This document shows positions 48,201 to 60,311 of a DNA stretch of 64,000 nt, piece by piece. Below the pieces are notes generated by a model. The model was given only the letters and a program-made list of their open reading frames with translations. It did no database searches and was not told the origin of the DNA. The stretch's first letter is position 1, and each line of letters starts with the position of its first letter. This DNA is from Marchantia polymorpha subsp. ruderalis (taxonomy: Eukaryota > Streptophyta > Marchantiopsida > Marchantiales > Marchantiaceae). The translations under genes and the position numbers were made by a program. Where the stretch lies: the NCBI GenBank assembly GCA_037833965.1, contig AP031358.1:12160001-12224000 (forward strand), given 5' to 3'.

Positions 48201-49234
48201 TATTCTATTGATAATATTGTACATAAAAGTGTTACAGATATGAGTAAATGCATCCTATATTAGATGTGAAATGAATACTATATACCAGTGATTTAGAAAT
48301 GGATTAATACGGTTAATCAGAAACAGACAGAGATTGTACAGGTTAATGTTTTTCTGACCGCTGGGTGTTCCTACGCTGTTTCTTCAGATGTGGAGTTCTC
48401 TCTCGACTTTATCCTTACTGCCAGAGGATACCAGAGCGTTCGTTGGTCATGAATACACTGCGGTATGTCCTAACTGTTATTCAACTTAGTCCGTAAAATT
48501 GGCAATTAGAATCTCGAGCTCGACGATGTTAGCTCTGTAAAGAAGTATACTGCAGATATGGATAAAAAACGATTCAAAATGTGAGAAGGTTCGCTAACAA
48601 CCCACAAGACGTTTATCAATCAGACAAGCAGTAGAAAACAGAACTTTGGATATGTGATATGTCAATGAGGATGTAATCTTTCGATAGCAGGTGTATCTAT
48701 CCGTCAAACATCTCATTCCTCTTACTTGTGGCAACCAGTCAAATATAAGGTTTGCAGTGACCGTCGAACCACACAATGAAGATTTGCTCTCTCAACGACA
48801 GTTAGTCGAACAACTGCGTCAAAAAGGTCAACCCACGGTATGTATCTTTCTCTACACGGAACTGGATAACTAGAACCAGTCAGTTAGTGTAGTTACTACC
48901 AGAACAGTTTGAGTGTTGTTCCTGTCAAAAATGCTCTATATTCAGTGTGCAAATATAGATGCTTTGTGCACTGTACTTCAGTGCACAAAGCATTCAATGA
49001 GGTACCAAATGATGTAAGTATCCCTCATAACTCATCAGATCGATATTGTCCCCACGTACTCATATGTTTTGATTCTGTATTGTTTAGATTCCTACTACTA
49101 TCGGACAGGAGAACAGCTTCAACCCATTTCTGCGACCTTTCGTTGAATCAGTGCGCCAGAGTTTGAATAAATCAGCTTCGGAAAATAATGTAGAAGTTTT
49201 TACGGCACTACGCCTCGCCAAGGACAAGTTCTAG
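45295..49234 (+). CDS. GLX2: Glyoxalase II (hydroxyacylglutathione hydrolase), six exons
   Basis: Hydrolyses S-D-lactoylglutathione to D-lactate and glutathione, the second step of methylglyoxal detoxification; metallo-beta-lactamase fold with a binuclear metal site. Exons: 45295-45321, 45663-45866, 46055-46175, 47695-47795, 48388-48462, 48739-48837 and 49088-49234. Counting the short first one, that is seven coding segments; the 27-base first exon (MDSSLQIDL) is the least certain. All junctions are GT/AG; only the intron 46176-47694 is phase 1. The product is about 257 residues. Metal-binding motifs are [10 protein letters not shown] in the second segment, the histidine of TPGHT in the third, FTGDTLF in the fourth, and the histidine of GHEYT in the fifth. 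The end is ALRLAKDKF. It resembles the plant group with SLQI-L-VPCL-DNYAY near the core start. With this start there is no transit peptide, so cytosolic location is inferred; an upstream exon adding a mitochondrial presequence is possible. Confidence 0.92.
48959..48993. repeat. Perfect hairpin in the last intron of the glyoxalase II gene
   Basis: ATGCTTTGTGCACTG (48959-48973) and its exact reverse complement (48979-48993) are separated by TACTT. It lies within intron 48838-49087. Confidence 0.9.
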
Positions 49235-49239
49235 AACGT

Positions 49240-52176
49240 GCACCAAGAGTCACTTGTCAGGGAGGGTTGCGTTATACAATAATCTTAGACCAGATTTTCA
49301 TCCTTGCACTGTATTTGCATGACAAGGACACGGAAGAACGCTGTGACCATTCACTCAACTTCGATCACAGATTTGTCATTCAAACTCATCTTAAATTAAT
49401 TACACCTGTAGGTCTATTCAATCCTGAATCAGTATTCTACGCTCGCACATCTCTTGCTTGTTACCTCTTCTGTGAATTTAACAGGTTATTGTCCCAATAC
49501 GTTGTCAACGCCTGTTGAGATACAACAACGACAAGTTGGATTCCTTTCGTTGCTTCAAGTGCTCTTACATGTACGACCACAATCTAAATTGTGAGCCTTT
49601 CACCAAAAATAATTTCTTCCGTGTACGATGATAACCATCATTCATGTTACTGTCTCCATATGAATTTGAAATCTCACATGGCCCTGCCGCTCGTACTAGA
49701 GTACTTGTATTCGGTCTTGCCGGACATATATCAATTGTTATCAGATGTCCATCAAATAATCAATCCAGGTTTCCGCTTGTGGTGTGATACTGTACTGATT
49801 TTGTTGTAATCATCCACACTCGACCAATGGTTTCATGTATCATGACTATGATGTAAAGGTTTGTTGTAAGCTTTGTCGTCACAAAATGTTTGTCCTATTT
49901 TGGCAAACTAATTGTTATTATGAGCACTGGCGTCTTTGAGTTTTTGTAATTGTCTTTTCTCTTTCACTATTTTGTAATCCCATATTCGTATGTAAATCGT
50001 TTGTGAGAAAACAGTTGCAAATCTGGACATATAAGGATACAATTTTGTTCACATTGTCTGAAAGATTTGAACAAGCAATTATCATAATAATACTTAAGGG
50101 TTTTAATTGTCGTCTAAATGACTTTGAGTCAAATCGACACACAAGTCTATGATAGCCAAAGTTGAGGGACAAACGGTTGGGTCTTAATTAACACAAGTGC
50201 GAATTGCGTGTGAGCAAGGAAGATAATTACATTCACTAATAATATCCCTTGTCTTGGGAAGGGAGTTTTGCAGAAAGTACATGTTTGCCAACTTCATGTA
50301 CCGATGGAAACAGCGACACAATGAAGTGAAATAAGATGAAATGTCCTCCTCATATGAAGGACGCCATCATGTTAACACCGTAATCTAGAGCTACAGTATA
50401 TGAGCTGTAGAACTGCATGCACTTGGACCTCACTGTTCCACCTCGTCAAACAATCCACAGGAATCTCGAGTTGTTCGAAGCACACCACGTTATAAGTATG
50501 AAGGCGTGAGAGTGAACATGCCTCACACAATGATCGCTTGAAAGCAATCAGACACATACATCGAGTCGGTAGTGGGTGTTGACCGACGTCAAAATCGTTG
50601 CAGCCTTTACCTTCTCACGAAAAGTTGCGTAAAGGATATGATCATATTCTCAAAATATCAGATGTACTTATCAGCAAATGTTTTTAACTCTATGTATAAC
50701 GTACATCGCTCAACCATATGTCCTTTCAAAGTGTTCACCTTTCCACGAGAAATCTCGGTGAGCGGGGTAAAACTTAGTAACAGAGCATGTTTCAGGAACC
50801 TGCTAATTTGACCTGACTTATCTGCATGCACTTCATCTAATCACAGCCGACACTGTCGACAGCCTGATTTATTGAGCCATGGTGTTGATTTCCGCAATAC
50901 TGTCTGTCTGTCACGCTAGTAACATCGGGCAGAATTCAACTATTTGAGTCGTAGGCATCTTCGTGTAAGAATAAAATTATAAAGAGACCAGGAAGCCTTT
51001 ATCCTGAATAGTCTGAAGAATGAAACAAAGATCTGGATCACGCAAGCGAAATTTTAATCATGTCCATGAGAGATGTTCATTTGCCTGTAAACACCTCGTT
51101 GCTCAGCGAGGTGTTTCCAAGGTTTCCAAATGTCAATCTGATATAGTGAACCAAAGACTGAAAATATAGCCAGATCTGCTCATAACATGTGTACATTATC
51201 CCAGAATTGTCCACGAATTGTCGAGTGATTTTACACAGCGATTCAGCGGCAAGCAGTCCACGGTTGAAATGAGAAAGCCAAACGTGCATGAAGATATTGC
51301 TTGAGCCCTACCTTCCGACTTTTTGTCCTGGACCAACTTTCATGCGTTTTGTCTCGTCTTTTGGAGAACATGGAGCTCACAAGCTACGGCACGCAAAGGC
51401 GGGAACATTCTGGAACACGAAAACTCAGATCGCTCTGTCGCTGGCTGTCTCCGCATCTTTTAACCTCGCAAAGCTGGGCACAGCGACAGGAATTTACGAA
51501 GACGGTGATCAACAAAGCGCAAGCTGAGAAAGCTCGAGGCGACCGAGTCGCGCCTTTTGAGCACAGCTCACGAGACAGTCGGAGGCTGCCAAAGCAGGAA
51601 GACAAAATAGTCGTCCACGCTGACGGCCGCGAGATGATGCCCGTCACCGGTACGGCTTTCAACACATCGACAGGTACCGACATTCGTGCCACGTGGAGTC
51701 CACCACATGGCTTCCGGAAGTTTCCTCCGTCCTACGTCACCCGAGCGCTTCCAGGTGACTGGACGGACTGACATGGCTCTACGCCTCTCCCGTCAACGAT
51801 CTTGGAGGACTATCCATACGGCCAAAACTAACACCTCGGTGTCAAGGGAGGAGGTTATTATTGGTCGGCTCGTCGGGCGTTGCGGCACACATGGCATGCG
51901 CTGTTGCACGCTCCGGCACTCTGAACTGCCTCCTGTAGTACGCTCGTACCCTACATCCATGTTTGTATGTATGTATGTATGCATGCTGCGCTGTGGGAGG
52001 ATGTCTATCCGCATATTTTTGGTGGGTCCCACGGTCTGTCCCATACTCCGACGTGCATAAAGCTTTCTCCGTTAGATACCCATTCACTACAATCCCTTTA
52101 GGGGCTTCATTGTATTTTCTTATCCTTTTTCTTTTAAGCCATTTACGTGGTCCCTGATTATCTGTAATACATGCAC

Positions 52177-52211
<35 letters not shown>

Positions 52212-53080
52212 GTTTCAACTGCAAAGTATACGGCCTCATGTGCATTATGTGACACAGCTTTCGTGGACTTTCCCTCCTCCCTACCCCAGATTTGCTGTGC
52301 GAGAAAATTGCTAGTAAGGACACAAATTAAAGACGCAGAAATAATAAGAACAAAGACTCTACAAGATGCAAAATATTTCCAGATCTTGAAAGATTCGAAA
52401 ATAAAGTAAAATCTAAGATTGCGAACAAGTCTGAATAGAAATGCCAGTCGGTAGCCAACGAAGCTCAGAAAAAGATGATTAAATCCTAGGAAAGAGAGAC
52501 TAGCGCAGGAAGACTGGACATAATATATGGCTACCTTCGAAAAACCTTTTCTTAGAGGTTAGCACAAGGACACAACATCGCATAGCTGGACACATCCATT
52601 GGACAAGAATCTTGAGAATTTATTTATGCAGGCGATAAACTGACCGTTGAGGTGCTGGTGAGACGCCGACAGATAGCATTTTCTAACGTAATGTTATTGG
52701 TGCCGTTACCAGTTCGATTTCATCCACGTACTGTTAGATTGGTCTTGCCTTCCTTTTTAATATGCATTACTTGGTCCCTGCGCTTTTTGGAAATACATTA
52801 CCGTCATGTCACGAATCTTTCGATTCGATCCTGTTCTACTGAAGTGGTTGGGGTTTGGATTGAAACAGATACCCAGATCGAACTCTTACGGGAAGTTAAG
52901 CTCAGTTTTAAATCTTTGTGAAAATAAGTAGTAGACGTTAGATTGAACTCAGATGTAGAGGAACGATGAAGACCGATTATTTTATTATCACAATGTTTTA
53001 CAAGGCAACATTTAGTCAATTGAACTTAGAACTGGAGAGAATGCAACCTTCGGATCGCCATCGGACGATGGGCGAGACTT
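49240..53080. other. Spacer without firmly recognised gene
   Basis: Low-complexity runs are present: TATG/TGTA repeats at 51963-51983 and (TA)13 at 52181-52207. The stretch 51300-51780 is clearly richer in G+C and CpG, with overlapping frames on both strands (plus 51301-51771, 156 codons). None has a recognised domain; a short unrecognised gene or a promoter is possible. Confidence 0.45.
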
Positions 53081-53084
53081 GTCT

Positions 53085-53663
53085 TTAGTGGAGGAGCTTT
53101 TCCTGGAGCTCCTCCTCGGGTTCCGAAACGGGAGCTGTCAGCATATCACAAACGATCAGCTGAAATGGAGACACGAGAAAATTTGTTGAGTCAGATCTTG
53201 AAAGCAGGCCATCGCAGAATCCAGTCCTTTGCAAGGCAGGTTGGGGCAGTGGGATGCTGAGCAGTGCAGTGGCGGTAGGTTCCACAGTAGCGCAGAAACA
53301 TAGACACACGAGTTTTGTCATCCCGAGTGAGAGCTTAGTTGAGCTTTTCATGATCTGAGACGAGATGAGGTGAGATATGATCTGATATGAGAGGTAAGTC
53401 TCAGTTGTGCATGACCACACGGAATGAAATTGCTCAAGCTTCTGTGCAGAAGTAGAGGTGTGCGAGCTTGGGCTCTTCGTGGCCGAATCCGAGGGTGGTG
53501 ACGTTCGTGGGGAAGCTCGAGCCGGATGGATGCTGGGATGACTGCAAGAATTCGAGCAAGTCCAAGGTCTAGGCTCTGGCAGATCTAGATAGAAGTGGTC
53601 CGCTAGCTTCTGTTCAGTTGTATAGCAGATTTCAGCAGCCAAATCCATTCTCCACGGTATCAT
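53085..53663 (-). CDS. Open frame of 192 codons, function unknown
   Basis: The frame begins MIPWRMDLAAEIC and includes a Ser/Pro/Thr-rich middle (SIHPARASPRTSPPSDSATK) and an acidic end (PVSEPEEELQEKLLH). It is divergent from the small gene at 53730, with under 100 bases between the starts. It is long for a chance frame in this composition, but the middle part with ISHLISSQIM looks non-coding, so it may include unspliced intron. No family is recognised. Confidence 0.25.
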   Translation of the reverse strand: MIPWRMDLAAEICYTTEQKLADHFYLDLPEPRPWTCSNSCSHPSIHPARASPRTSPPSDSATKSPSSHTSTSAQKLEQFHSVWSCTTETYLSYQIISHLISSQIMKSSTKLSLGMTKLVCLCFCATVEPTATALLSIPLPQPALQRTGFCDGLLSRSDSTNFLVSPFQLIVCDMLTAPVSEPEEELQEKLLH

Positions 53664-53729
53664 GAGCTTCGCGTTCTTTTGTTAGCTTGAAGACACAGTG
53701 TTGTGGGAGAGGCTTGGGCAAACTACAAA

Positions 53730-54101
53730 ATGTCGATACACTCGAAAGTTTGCATTGCGCCCAGGAACTGGCGAGCCCACTTTGCAAATCTACGATGGAA
53801 CAAGCTGATATATGATCAGATCAATGGCATTGAAAAAGGCGAGGAGACCACCAGTTTGCAGAGACCTTTGAAGCTGGGTAAACGAAAGAGCTTCCGGAAA
53901 CGATTGAGGTCCTTCAGAGTTCGGGTTTCTAGAATCCGGATTCGTGTCAAGATTTCTCCCACGCTCTGGCTCAAGAAGTTTGCAGATGCCTACGTGCAGA
54001 TGATGGTTGGAGTCCAGGACCAACTCGGAAGCGGTGGAGGATTAGTCATGGGATTTCACTCCATGTATCCTGCTAAGAGTCCTTATCGTGTCGCGCAGTG
54101 A
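53730..54101 (+). CDS. Small basic plant-type protein with DAYVQMM motif, function unknown
   Basis: The ATG at 53730 (MSIHSKVCIAPRNW) opens a 123-residue frame. The middle is very rich in arginine and lysine (KRKSFRKRLRSFRVRVSRIR), followed by a hydrophobic/aromatic stretch (SPTLWLKKFADAYVQMMVGV) and a glycine-containing tail. A basic stretch followed by an (R/F)DAYVxMM segment occurs in a group of short uncharacterised plant proteins, as far as I recall; no biochemical role is known to me. The composition (R/K-rich, G+C-richer) supports a real gene. No intron is needed. Confidence 0.6.
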   Translation: MSIHSKVCIAPRNWRAHFANLRWNKLIYDQINGIEKGEETTSLQRPLKLGKRKSFRKRLRSFRVRVSRIRIRVKISPTLWLKKFADAYVQMMVGVQDQLGSGGGLVMGFHSMYPAKSPYRVAQ

Positions 54102-57100
54102 CGAGCATACATACTTCCCCTTGTATTATAGCATGTGCTCGATCTCTCTGGAAGTGACATCTTATGATGCAGATTTGAATCAGTGTACAGCGCCTCAATT
54201 GGAGTATGAAGGTTCCAATGACAGCTCTCTTTTGTACATAATACCGTGAGGCACCATTTTCTCTCAAACATTTGATATGCATATGCGTGGATGACGTGTT
54301 TCAACGCAATTGCAGTTGCTGGCTATCTGACGCCAAACGGAAGTAGACTTTGCAAATGTGTGCATGTTAGAGCTCTTTGGAGGTCAACCATCACGATTTT
54401 CAAAATTGATACAGTTAATATCGAATCATCAAGTACATGCTACATTTGCTCAGAACTATGCTCTAGCTGTCATCATCAGCCGTGTACTTTACGCATTTCT
54501 GGCGCGTTGGTAAGACAGCTCTCTATGTTACCTCCAGATTATTGCAAGGTTACATCGATGTACCTCCTGTAGTACTTTAGAATGTGTAGAGGTGCATGGT
54601 TGACAACCAGATACTAAGCGTTACGCTGAAGATCGGTGTGTTGTGAAAGGGTCGTGGAGTACTTGTGTGTCAAGTGCAGCATATTGATTGTCATAGAAAT
54701 TCCAGACTCGTCGTTCTTTGAGATGGATCTCTTCTCGGGATCTGGAGATCTGAATCTTAACAGTTATGGCTGCTTAGTAGTGCCCCTCTGCGACATGGAC
54801 CTCTACGCCATGGAGAGAGATCCACTGGATAAGCTATTGTCAAGGAGTCTCGGGTTTCTAGTGATTACCTTCTCCTAGGAATCTTGTAAAACTAAGTGGT
54901 GTTCAAGATCTGATGAGCAAATTTCCGTTGCTTCTACAGATGGATCCCTCCCTCATAGTCTCTACTCTAAAGGATACAATTTTTGTGTGCGAAGAGAATT
55001 TCGCCTACCTACTCATCAACATATATTTGTCAAAACAATATCTTTGCAGTCGTGCGTCCCCACACTTGTTCTAAGTCTCTTCAAGGGAATGAGGAATATA
55101 AAAAGATGAATGGGTAGACAACATGTACAGGGACGAATCCAACGGAGTAGGATGAGCGTATGCCCCCCACTTGTTTCAGATCACTTGAGAATATCCACAC
55201 ATGCATTTCAATTGTTCTTCTTGCCTTATTACTTGGTTCTCATGCCAGCGACAAGGTCACTTGTCTGGAAAGGTGTCAGTGCATGCATGTACCAGTCCCC
55301 GTTGTCTTTTTCATGCATGCATATTTGTATGGACGGTATGGAAGTGTATAATGATATGGAGGTGTATAAGAAAACTTCAAAGTTGGATCATTGCAATCGG
55401 ACTTTCTTTCCGTATATTCCAGATGAGTAACGCTAGTTGCAGATAACATTCTGCAAAGAAGTGGCCCTCAAAAGAGTCAAGAACACATGTAGTGTTGGAC
55501 CGTATTTAGTTCTATGATCTTCATTGGTTGCAGGTTCCATAACTTGCAAGCGAGGAACATATCATTTGGATCGAAAGTAATAACGTATAGTTGGATTTTG
55601 GAGAGAAGTTTTGATAAAACATAGGTCTTATAAAGTCATATTTATGGCATGTTAATTTTTCTAAATCGATAAGGTCTCCGCGTAGGCTTGTTTCAACCTT
55701 CTGTATCTTCGTTAATCACTTCTTAGTTTGAAAATGCGATGCAGAGGGAAATCTCCACATATATATGCGCTACGTTATAAAGTAATCCCATATCAGCCGG
55801 CTGATACTCCTTCCTGCTATGTCCAGTACCTAGGCCAAGAGACATTCCACCTCGGTGAGGCTCGGTCTTCGACGTGATTTATTAGTTGCAGCTGTGCTTT
55901 ACTCAACAAGGTGGCCAACGAAAGGAGTAAGCGACCTGACAACTCCTAACACGACATAGGCTAACCAGCTGGATTCCCCTACTGACTAATCTCGAGATCC
56001 AAAATCCAGCAGAGACTAGTATTTTTGTTAAGGGTATATTGCCAAGATTCTCGAGGTTAACTGCAACTGGGATTCTGGATAGATATGGCGTCCCTCTCAG
56101 CTTTTAGAAATCCTTCGGCATAATGCTCTGAATTAGATCTGTGTCCTGTAACATAGTCTTATTTTGTGCACTAACCGTTGTCCAGACACCTGACTCTCAC
56201 GTCGCCAGCGCATCATAGTTTACTGCATTCCCCTCATCACACGACCATATCCCAAAATGCCAAAATCTGTAAGCCCAGCTGCATTCCTCAGCTGCATTCA
56301 CACTAATCCTAGATCTCCGCAGCGAATCTGAGCACCGTTTCTTACTTATAACGAATGGTTTCAGACCACACGCCTAGCAGACCATTCATATCTAAAATGC
56401 CACTACTTGTTCCTCGAACTGTCCGAAGTCACTACTGTCAGTACTGTGGGTGTCTGCGGCGTTTACCTTGGGCTCAGATGCTTCTTGGATTTGTGTTATT
56501 GAGCTTCAGACTTTGAAGCCTGGCTCAACGAATCAGTCTTTCACTCAATTCCAGGATCTTCATTAGTTCAGTGAGGCAGAGAAGTACTGTGTCATGAGTA
56601 GAATGCACTCACTGGAAGTGGAATGTATTGACATTAAACTTACACTAGGACTGCCACGGAATCTGTGCACGCCAGCATTCTCGAGAAACTTCACGAGTTG
56701 GACGAGAGCTTTTCATGATTACTACGACTGTGACAGCACACAGCACCGAGAACTAAGATGTACAATGCCCGAGGTTCTGAACCCGCTGCAGCCTGTTATC
56801 TGGTTAGATGTCATATTGCAATTCCGCTGGCGATATTCACCACGAAGAGGAATTCGAGTACGTCCACACAGCACGGGGCCATCGAGATCCGTAGTCTGGC
56901 AACGGTATCCAAGTCCTAAACAACATGATTATTAATGCTGAAGCAGAACAGTCTGTAAGTTTCTTGTAGAGGGAGGGTCTGATATAGGGAATTCTTGAAT
57001 CCCCTTATGCAGTGAGATTCCTGCCCTGTGGTCTATAAACTGATGAGAACTGTTCAGAAGAGATATTTTCGTTCACAACATGCCTGCTCTTGGCTTTTAC

Positions 57101-58250
57101 ATGACTCACAGCTTGGGAACTTTTTCAGTCGAACTCGAAACTTGGACATGTCGAGGCAGAGGGAAGACTTCACAGATGTTGGCCGGTACGTACGTTGTCA
57201 ATAGAACTACTGTACCTTGTCATGAAGAGCTGTTACTTGATGTTCATATGATAAACATGACTTTCAACTGGAAACCAACGTTCCAGCCTCCTTACATTCT
57301 TCACCAGAAACCGGCCTGGAGTCCACAGTACTGCACCAAGCTACTTGAACTTGACTTAATGAAGTATCATCAAGACCACCGAAGATTTTCTATCCAATAC
57401 TTGTTGAGCTTGAAATTTGCTGCATGCTTCGACCTGGAGCTTGTCGCTATTCCCTGCATTGGCCTGAAACCGGGTCACCGAGAACGTTATGGACATACTA
57501 CGTGACCACCTTGCGAGATACTTCTAACGGAATTTTGTCTTTGTGGTGGAAATTATCCGTGTGACAAATTCGGATCGGAAGATCTGGGCAACACTTTCAT
57601 CGCTACGTGGACACATGCGCTGCACTCAGCTATCAAAGTTACAAACGACAAAAGAAGGTTCCCATTTCATGTCCAATCTGACATCGCAAACGTACGAAAC
57701 GCAAACGTACCCGCCTCTTAAATCTCACAGAGAAGATGTAAATACTTGACAGAGTTAAATGGCGGAGTCCACAATTTTTAGTATGAAGACTTCATCTAGA
57801 AAAGAGTGGAAAAGTCTGACGGCATTTCGAGAGACATTTAGACAAAAAGCCTTAACTGTAGATTGGAAACTGCAATCGTGGAAGTTAGTTTGTTCAGATA
57901 CAATACGTTTGTGAATTTCTCAATAAAATTATCAAAATGGCAAAAAGCCTAAGTAAGAGGAACAATGGAGAGTCATGATATACGAGGACTAATCAAAGGT
58001 TTGGTTTGAACATACGTGATTGTTTATACCGTTTAAATGTGTTCATGCTTCATAACCCCCACGTGCTCGAACCAGATTAAGAAGTTCTAAGAAATTAGTA
58101 GTTGTCCTTTTATGGTATGTTACTAATATCTAAACGAAGATATTGCTAAAGATGAATTCTCTCATATTTTTCAATTTTTTATCCCAATTTTACTGACATA
58201 AAACTGTGAGTGCTCTGATCGTAAAGTATCTGTAAGTATTGGCTGTCATT
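54102..58250. other. Spacer with weak open frames
   Basis: The longest frame is plus 57080-57505 (141 codons; begins MPALGFYMTHSLGTF), preceded by plus 56594-56935 (113 codons). Neither shows a known domain, and their composition does not stand out strongly. No RNA gene or repeat is recognised. Confidence 0.4.
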
Positions 58251-58256
58251 CTTGTG

Positions 58257-58487
58257 TTAACGATATCTATCCATAGAGTACCAAGATTCCTGTTTTATCT
58301 TGGTCTTCCATGGAGAAAATTGGTGTTGAAGTTTCCAAACCTCATGCCAATTTCGGGATATCTCATTGAATGCAATAGCACTTCGATTATCACAATGCAT
58401 CCTGGTCACAATAACTTGTGTTTCGGCAAGACAGCTCAACAATCCCTCTAACCAATTTGCTTCATTCGTATCTTGTAAAACACACAT
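58257..58487 (-). pseudogene. Ty1/copia RNase H fragment
   Basis: A minus-strand open stretch contains TNEANWLEGLLSCL followed by MHCDNRSAIAFNEI and a histidine-containing tail. This matches the C-terminal part of copia-type RNase H (EAE-, CDNQSAI-, KHI-like blocks). The KHI/HFVRE end is eroded, and no terminal repeat is recognisable nearby. It is a short relic of a dead element. Confidence 0.6.
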
Positions 58488-58489
58488 AT

Positions 58490-59560
58490 TTCAGCTCCAG
58501 AAGTTGATAAAAAAATTCAATTTTATCTCTACCTTGCACAATTGATACTGCCTGAACAAGAAATAATTAAGAATTAGTTTATTTTTGTATTTATCATCAG
58601 CCCAGTTTGGATCTAAAATACTCAATAAGACTTAGTATTTTCACTTAAACCTCCATCAACCCTCAAACTTTAGTTGAAACTCCCCTTAAACTATCAACTT
58701 TTTATTGATTTCACCTATCTTCAATTTTTTTAAATTTTTTTTTGAAGTATATGGAACTGTAGGTTGTTGCATTCCGTGTTCCAAAAATAGAGTGCAACCC
58801 TTGGAAGGTTTTCACTTTATTTTTCCTGAAGATCTCTGACTCTTTTTAGATGATAATAACTTGAGCGTGAATCCATGTACTGTACTTCTGTCAAAAGGCT
58901 GCGAGAACTGAAGTCACCAAAACTAAAGATCAGAACTGCACAAGTAAAGCCTCCACATTATTAAGACCGACAAAAAAATTATCCTTTCCAAGGATATCAT
59001 TATGAACCCCATGCAACTTATGAGCGAAGGACAGACCAACGTCAAAATGACTCCGGGATGTTCTTTCAAACATGACGTCTCTTGTGATGTCATGCCATTT
59101 ATTTCAACATACAAGTTCTTAAATTTCGTTTTAAATTGAAAGTATCCAGTCAACAGTGGGTTTACGACTTTTTCGGGATGGAAAAATCAAGATCTCTTGT
59201 GATGGCATGAGTGATTATATCCAGCCATTACATTGTACGAGCTTTTGCTTTTCAATAATGAAGTTGTATCAACAAATTGCCTAGGATATACCTCCTTGCA
59301 AATTTTTTCTTCGAAATAACGATTTTGATACCACAAATTCACTTCTCTCTTCTCACTTCATTCAAGGTTATACTAAACCTTGAATAAACATACTAGAGGT
59401 ATTGACATAAACAGGAGAGAACAACTCGTGTGGTATAAGTACCACATCAACTTTTACGCGATGGCTAAAAATTCAAAAATAAAAATATTGAAATGAAAAG
59501 AAAAGAAATTTATTTTATTAAAGTTAGGTGTTTTGTCGTTTCTCAACATTAGTTTTTTCA
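58490..59560. other. AT-rich spacer
   Basis: No gene is recognised. A minus-strand stretch near 58950-59090 reads with protein-like composition (GLSFAHKLHGVHNDILGKDN), vaguely like a protein-kinase catalytic loop, but with stops close by. Confidence 0.4.
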
Positions 59561-59566
59561 CGAATA

Positions 59567-60309
59567 CAGGACAAACTCGGTTAAGTCCGCACTTTGATCT
59601 GAGAAGGTTTGTGCGGACTTTAGTTATATCTCATCTTGTGACTTCAATCTTTCCGCGGTATTTCTATGTTAACTATTGTCAAAAGGTATTAATAACGAGA
59701 AAAGCCTCGGACAACATTCCAATGATACTTCGTACCACCCTTCACTTCATCCGAAAAAACCATTAACCCTGTGGTTAGAGGATAACATTGACATTAATCA
59801 TAGTCCTTGTATTGCAATTGTTAACGAAAAGGATCGTTAATATCTGACTCAATTCTTACTACAATTAGTTTGTGCTGTTCTTTCTCAACACCGTCTACAA
59901 CGAACTCATGTCGATATAGCAATGAACCGAGACAATATTTTTAAGATATTGGTAAGTCTGTAGAGATTGATATGAGTGAAGCCTTATCAAGAAGGAAACT
60001 TTGTTCGAGACGCATGGAATAGGAACAGGAAGTAGATGAAAACAAGCAGAGTTAGATACAAGCAGTTATTAAAAGATCCAACCTTAGGGCCAAAACGGAG
60101 AGAGAGCTAATCTCTAGTGAGAAACCACCATGTCGCAAACATTCGTTTCAAGTTATAACAATTTTTTCGCATCACCGTCATTAATCAAAAGTTTGACTTC
60201 TGCTGATATTAAAACTCTGGAATTTTGATCCTTGAAATTTCCTCTGAAAAATGCGGACTTAGGCGGGATGCGGATTTATATGGGTGTGGACTTAAGTGAA
60301 TGTATATTG
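59567..60309. mobile_element. Non-autonomous DNA transposon with TA duplications, relative of the one at 21.7 kb
   Basis: The left end is CAGGACAAACTCGGTTAAGT from 59567. The right end, on the opposite strand from 60309, is CAATATACATTCACTTAAGT. TA flanks both sides (59565-59566 and 60310-60311). The ends share the ACTTAAG/TTAAGTCC core with the element at 21688-22336. The 743-bp interior has no transposase frame. It has subterminal inverted copies of the TAAGTCCGCA word (for example GTGCGGACTT near 59612 and TGCGGACTTAG near 60253). Confidence 0.6.
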
Positions 60310-60311
60310 TA

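Noticed and set aside
51301..51771. 156-codon plus-strand frame in a CpG-rich patch
   Set aside because: Comparable frames exist on the other strand, no domain is seen, and start and splice context are weak; not listed as a gene.
58923..59153. Protein-kinase-like stretch on the minus strand (HNDILGKDN)
   Set aside because: Only one loop-like motif, with stops nearby and no glycine-rich loop, DFG or other kinase blocks.
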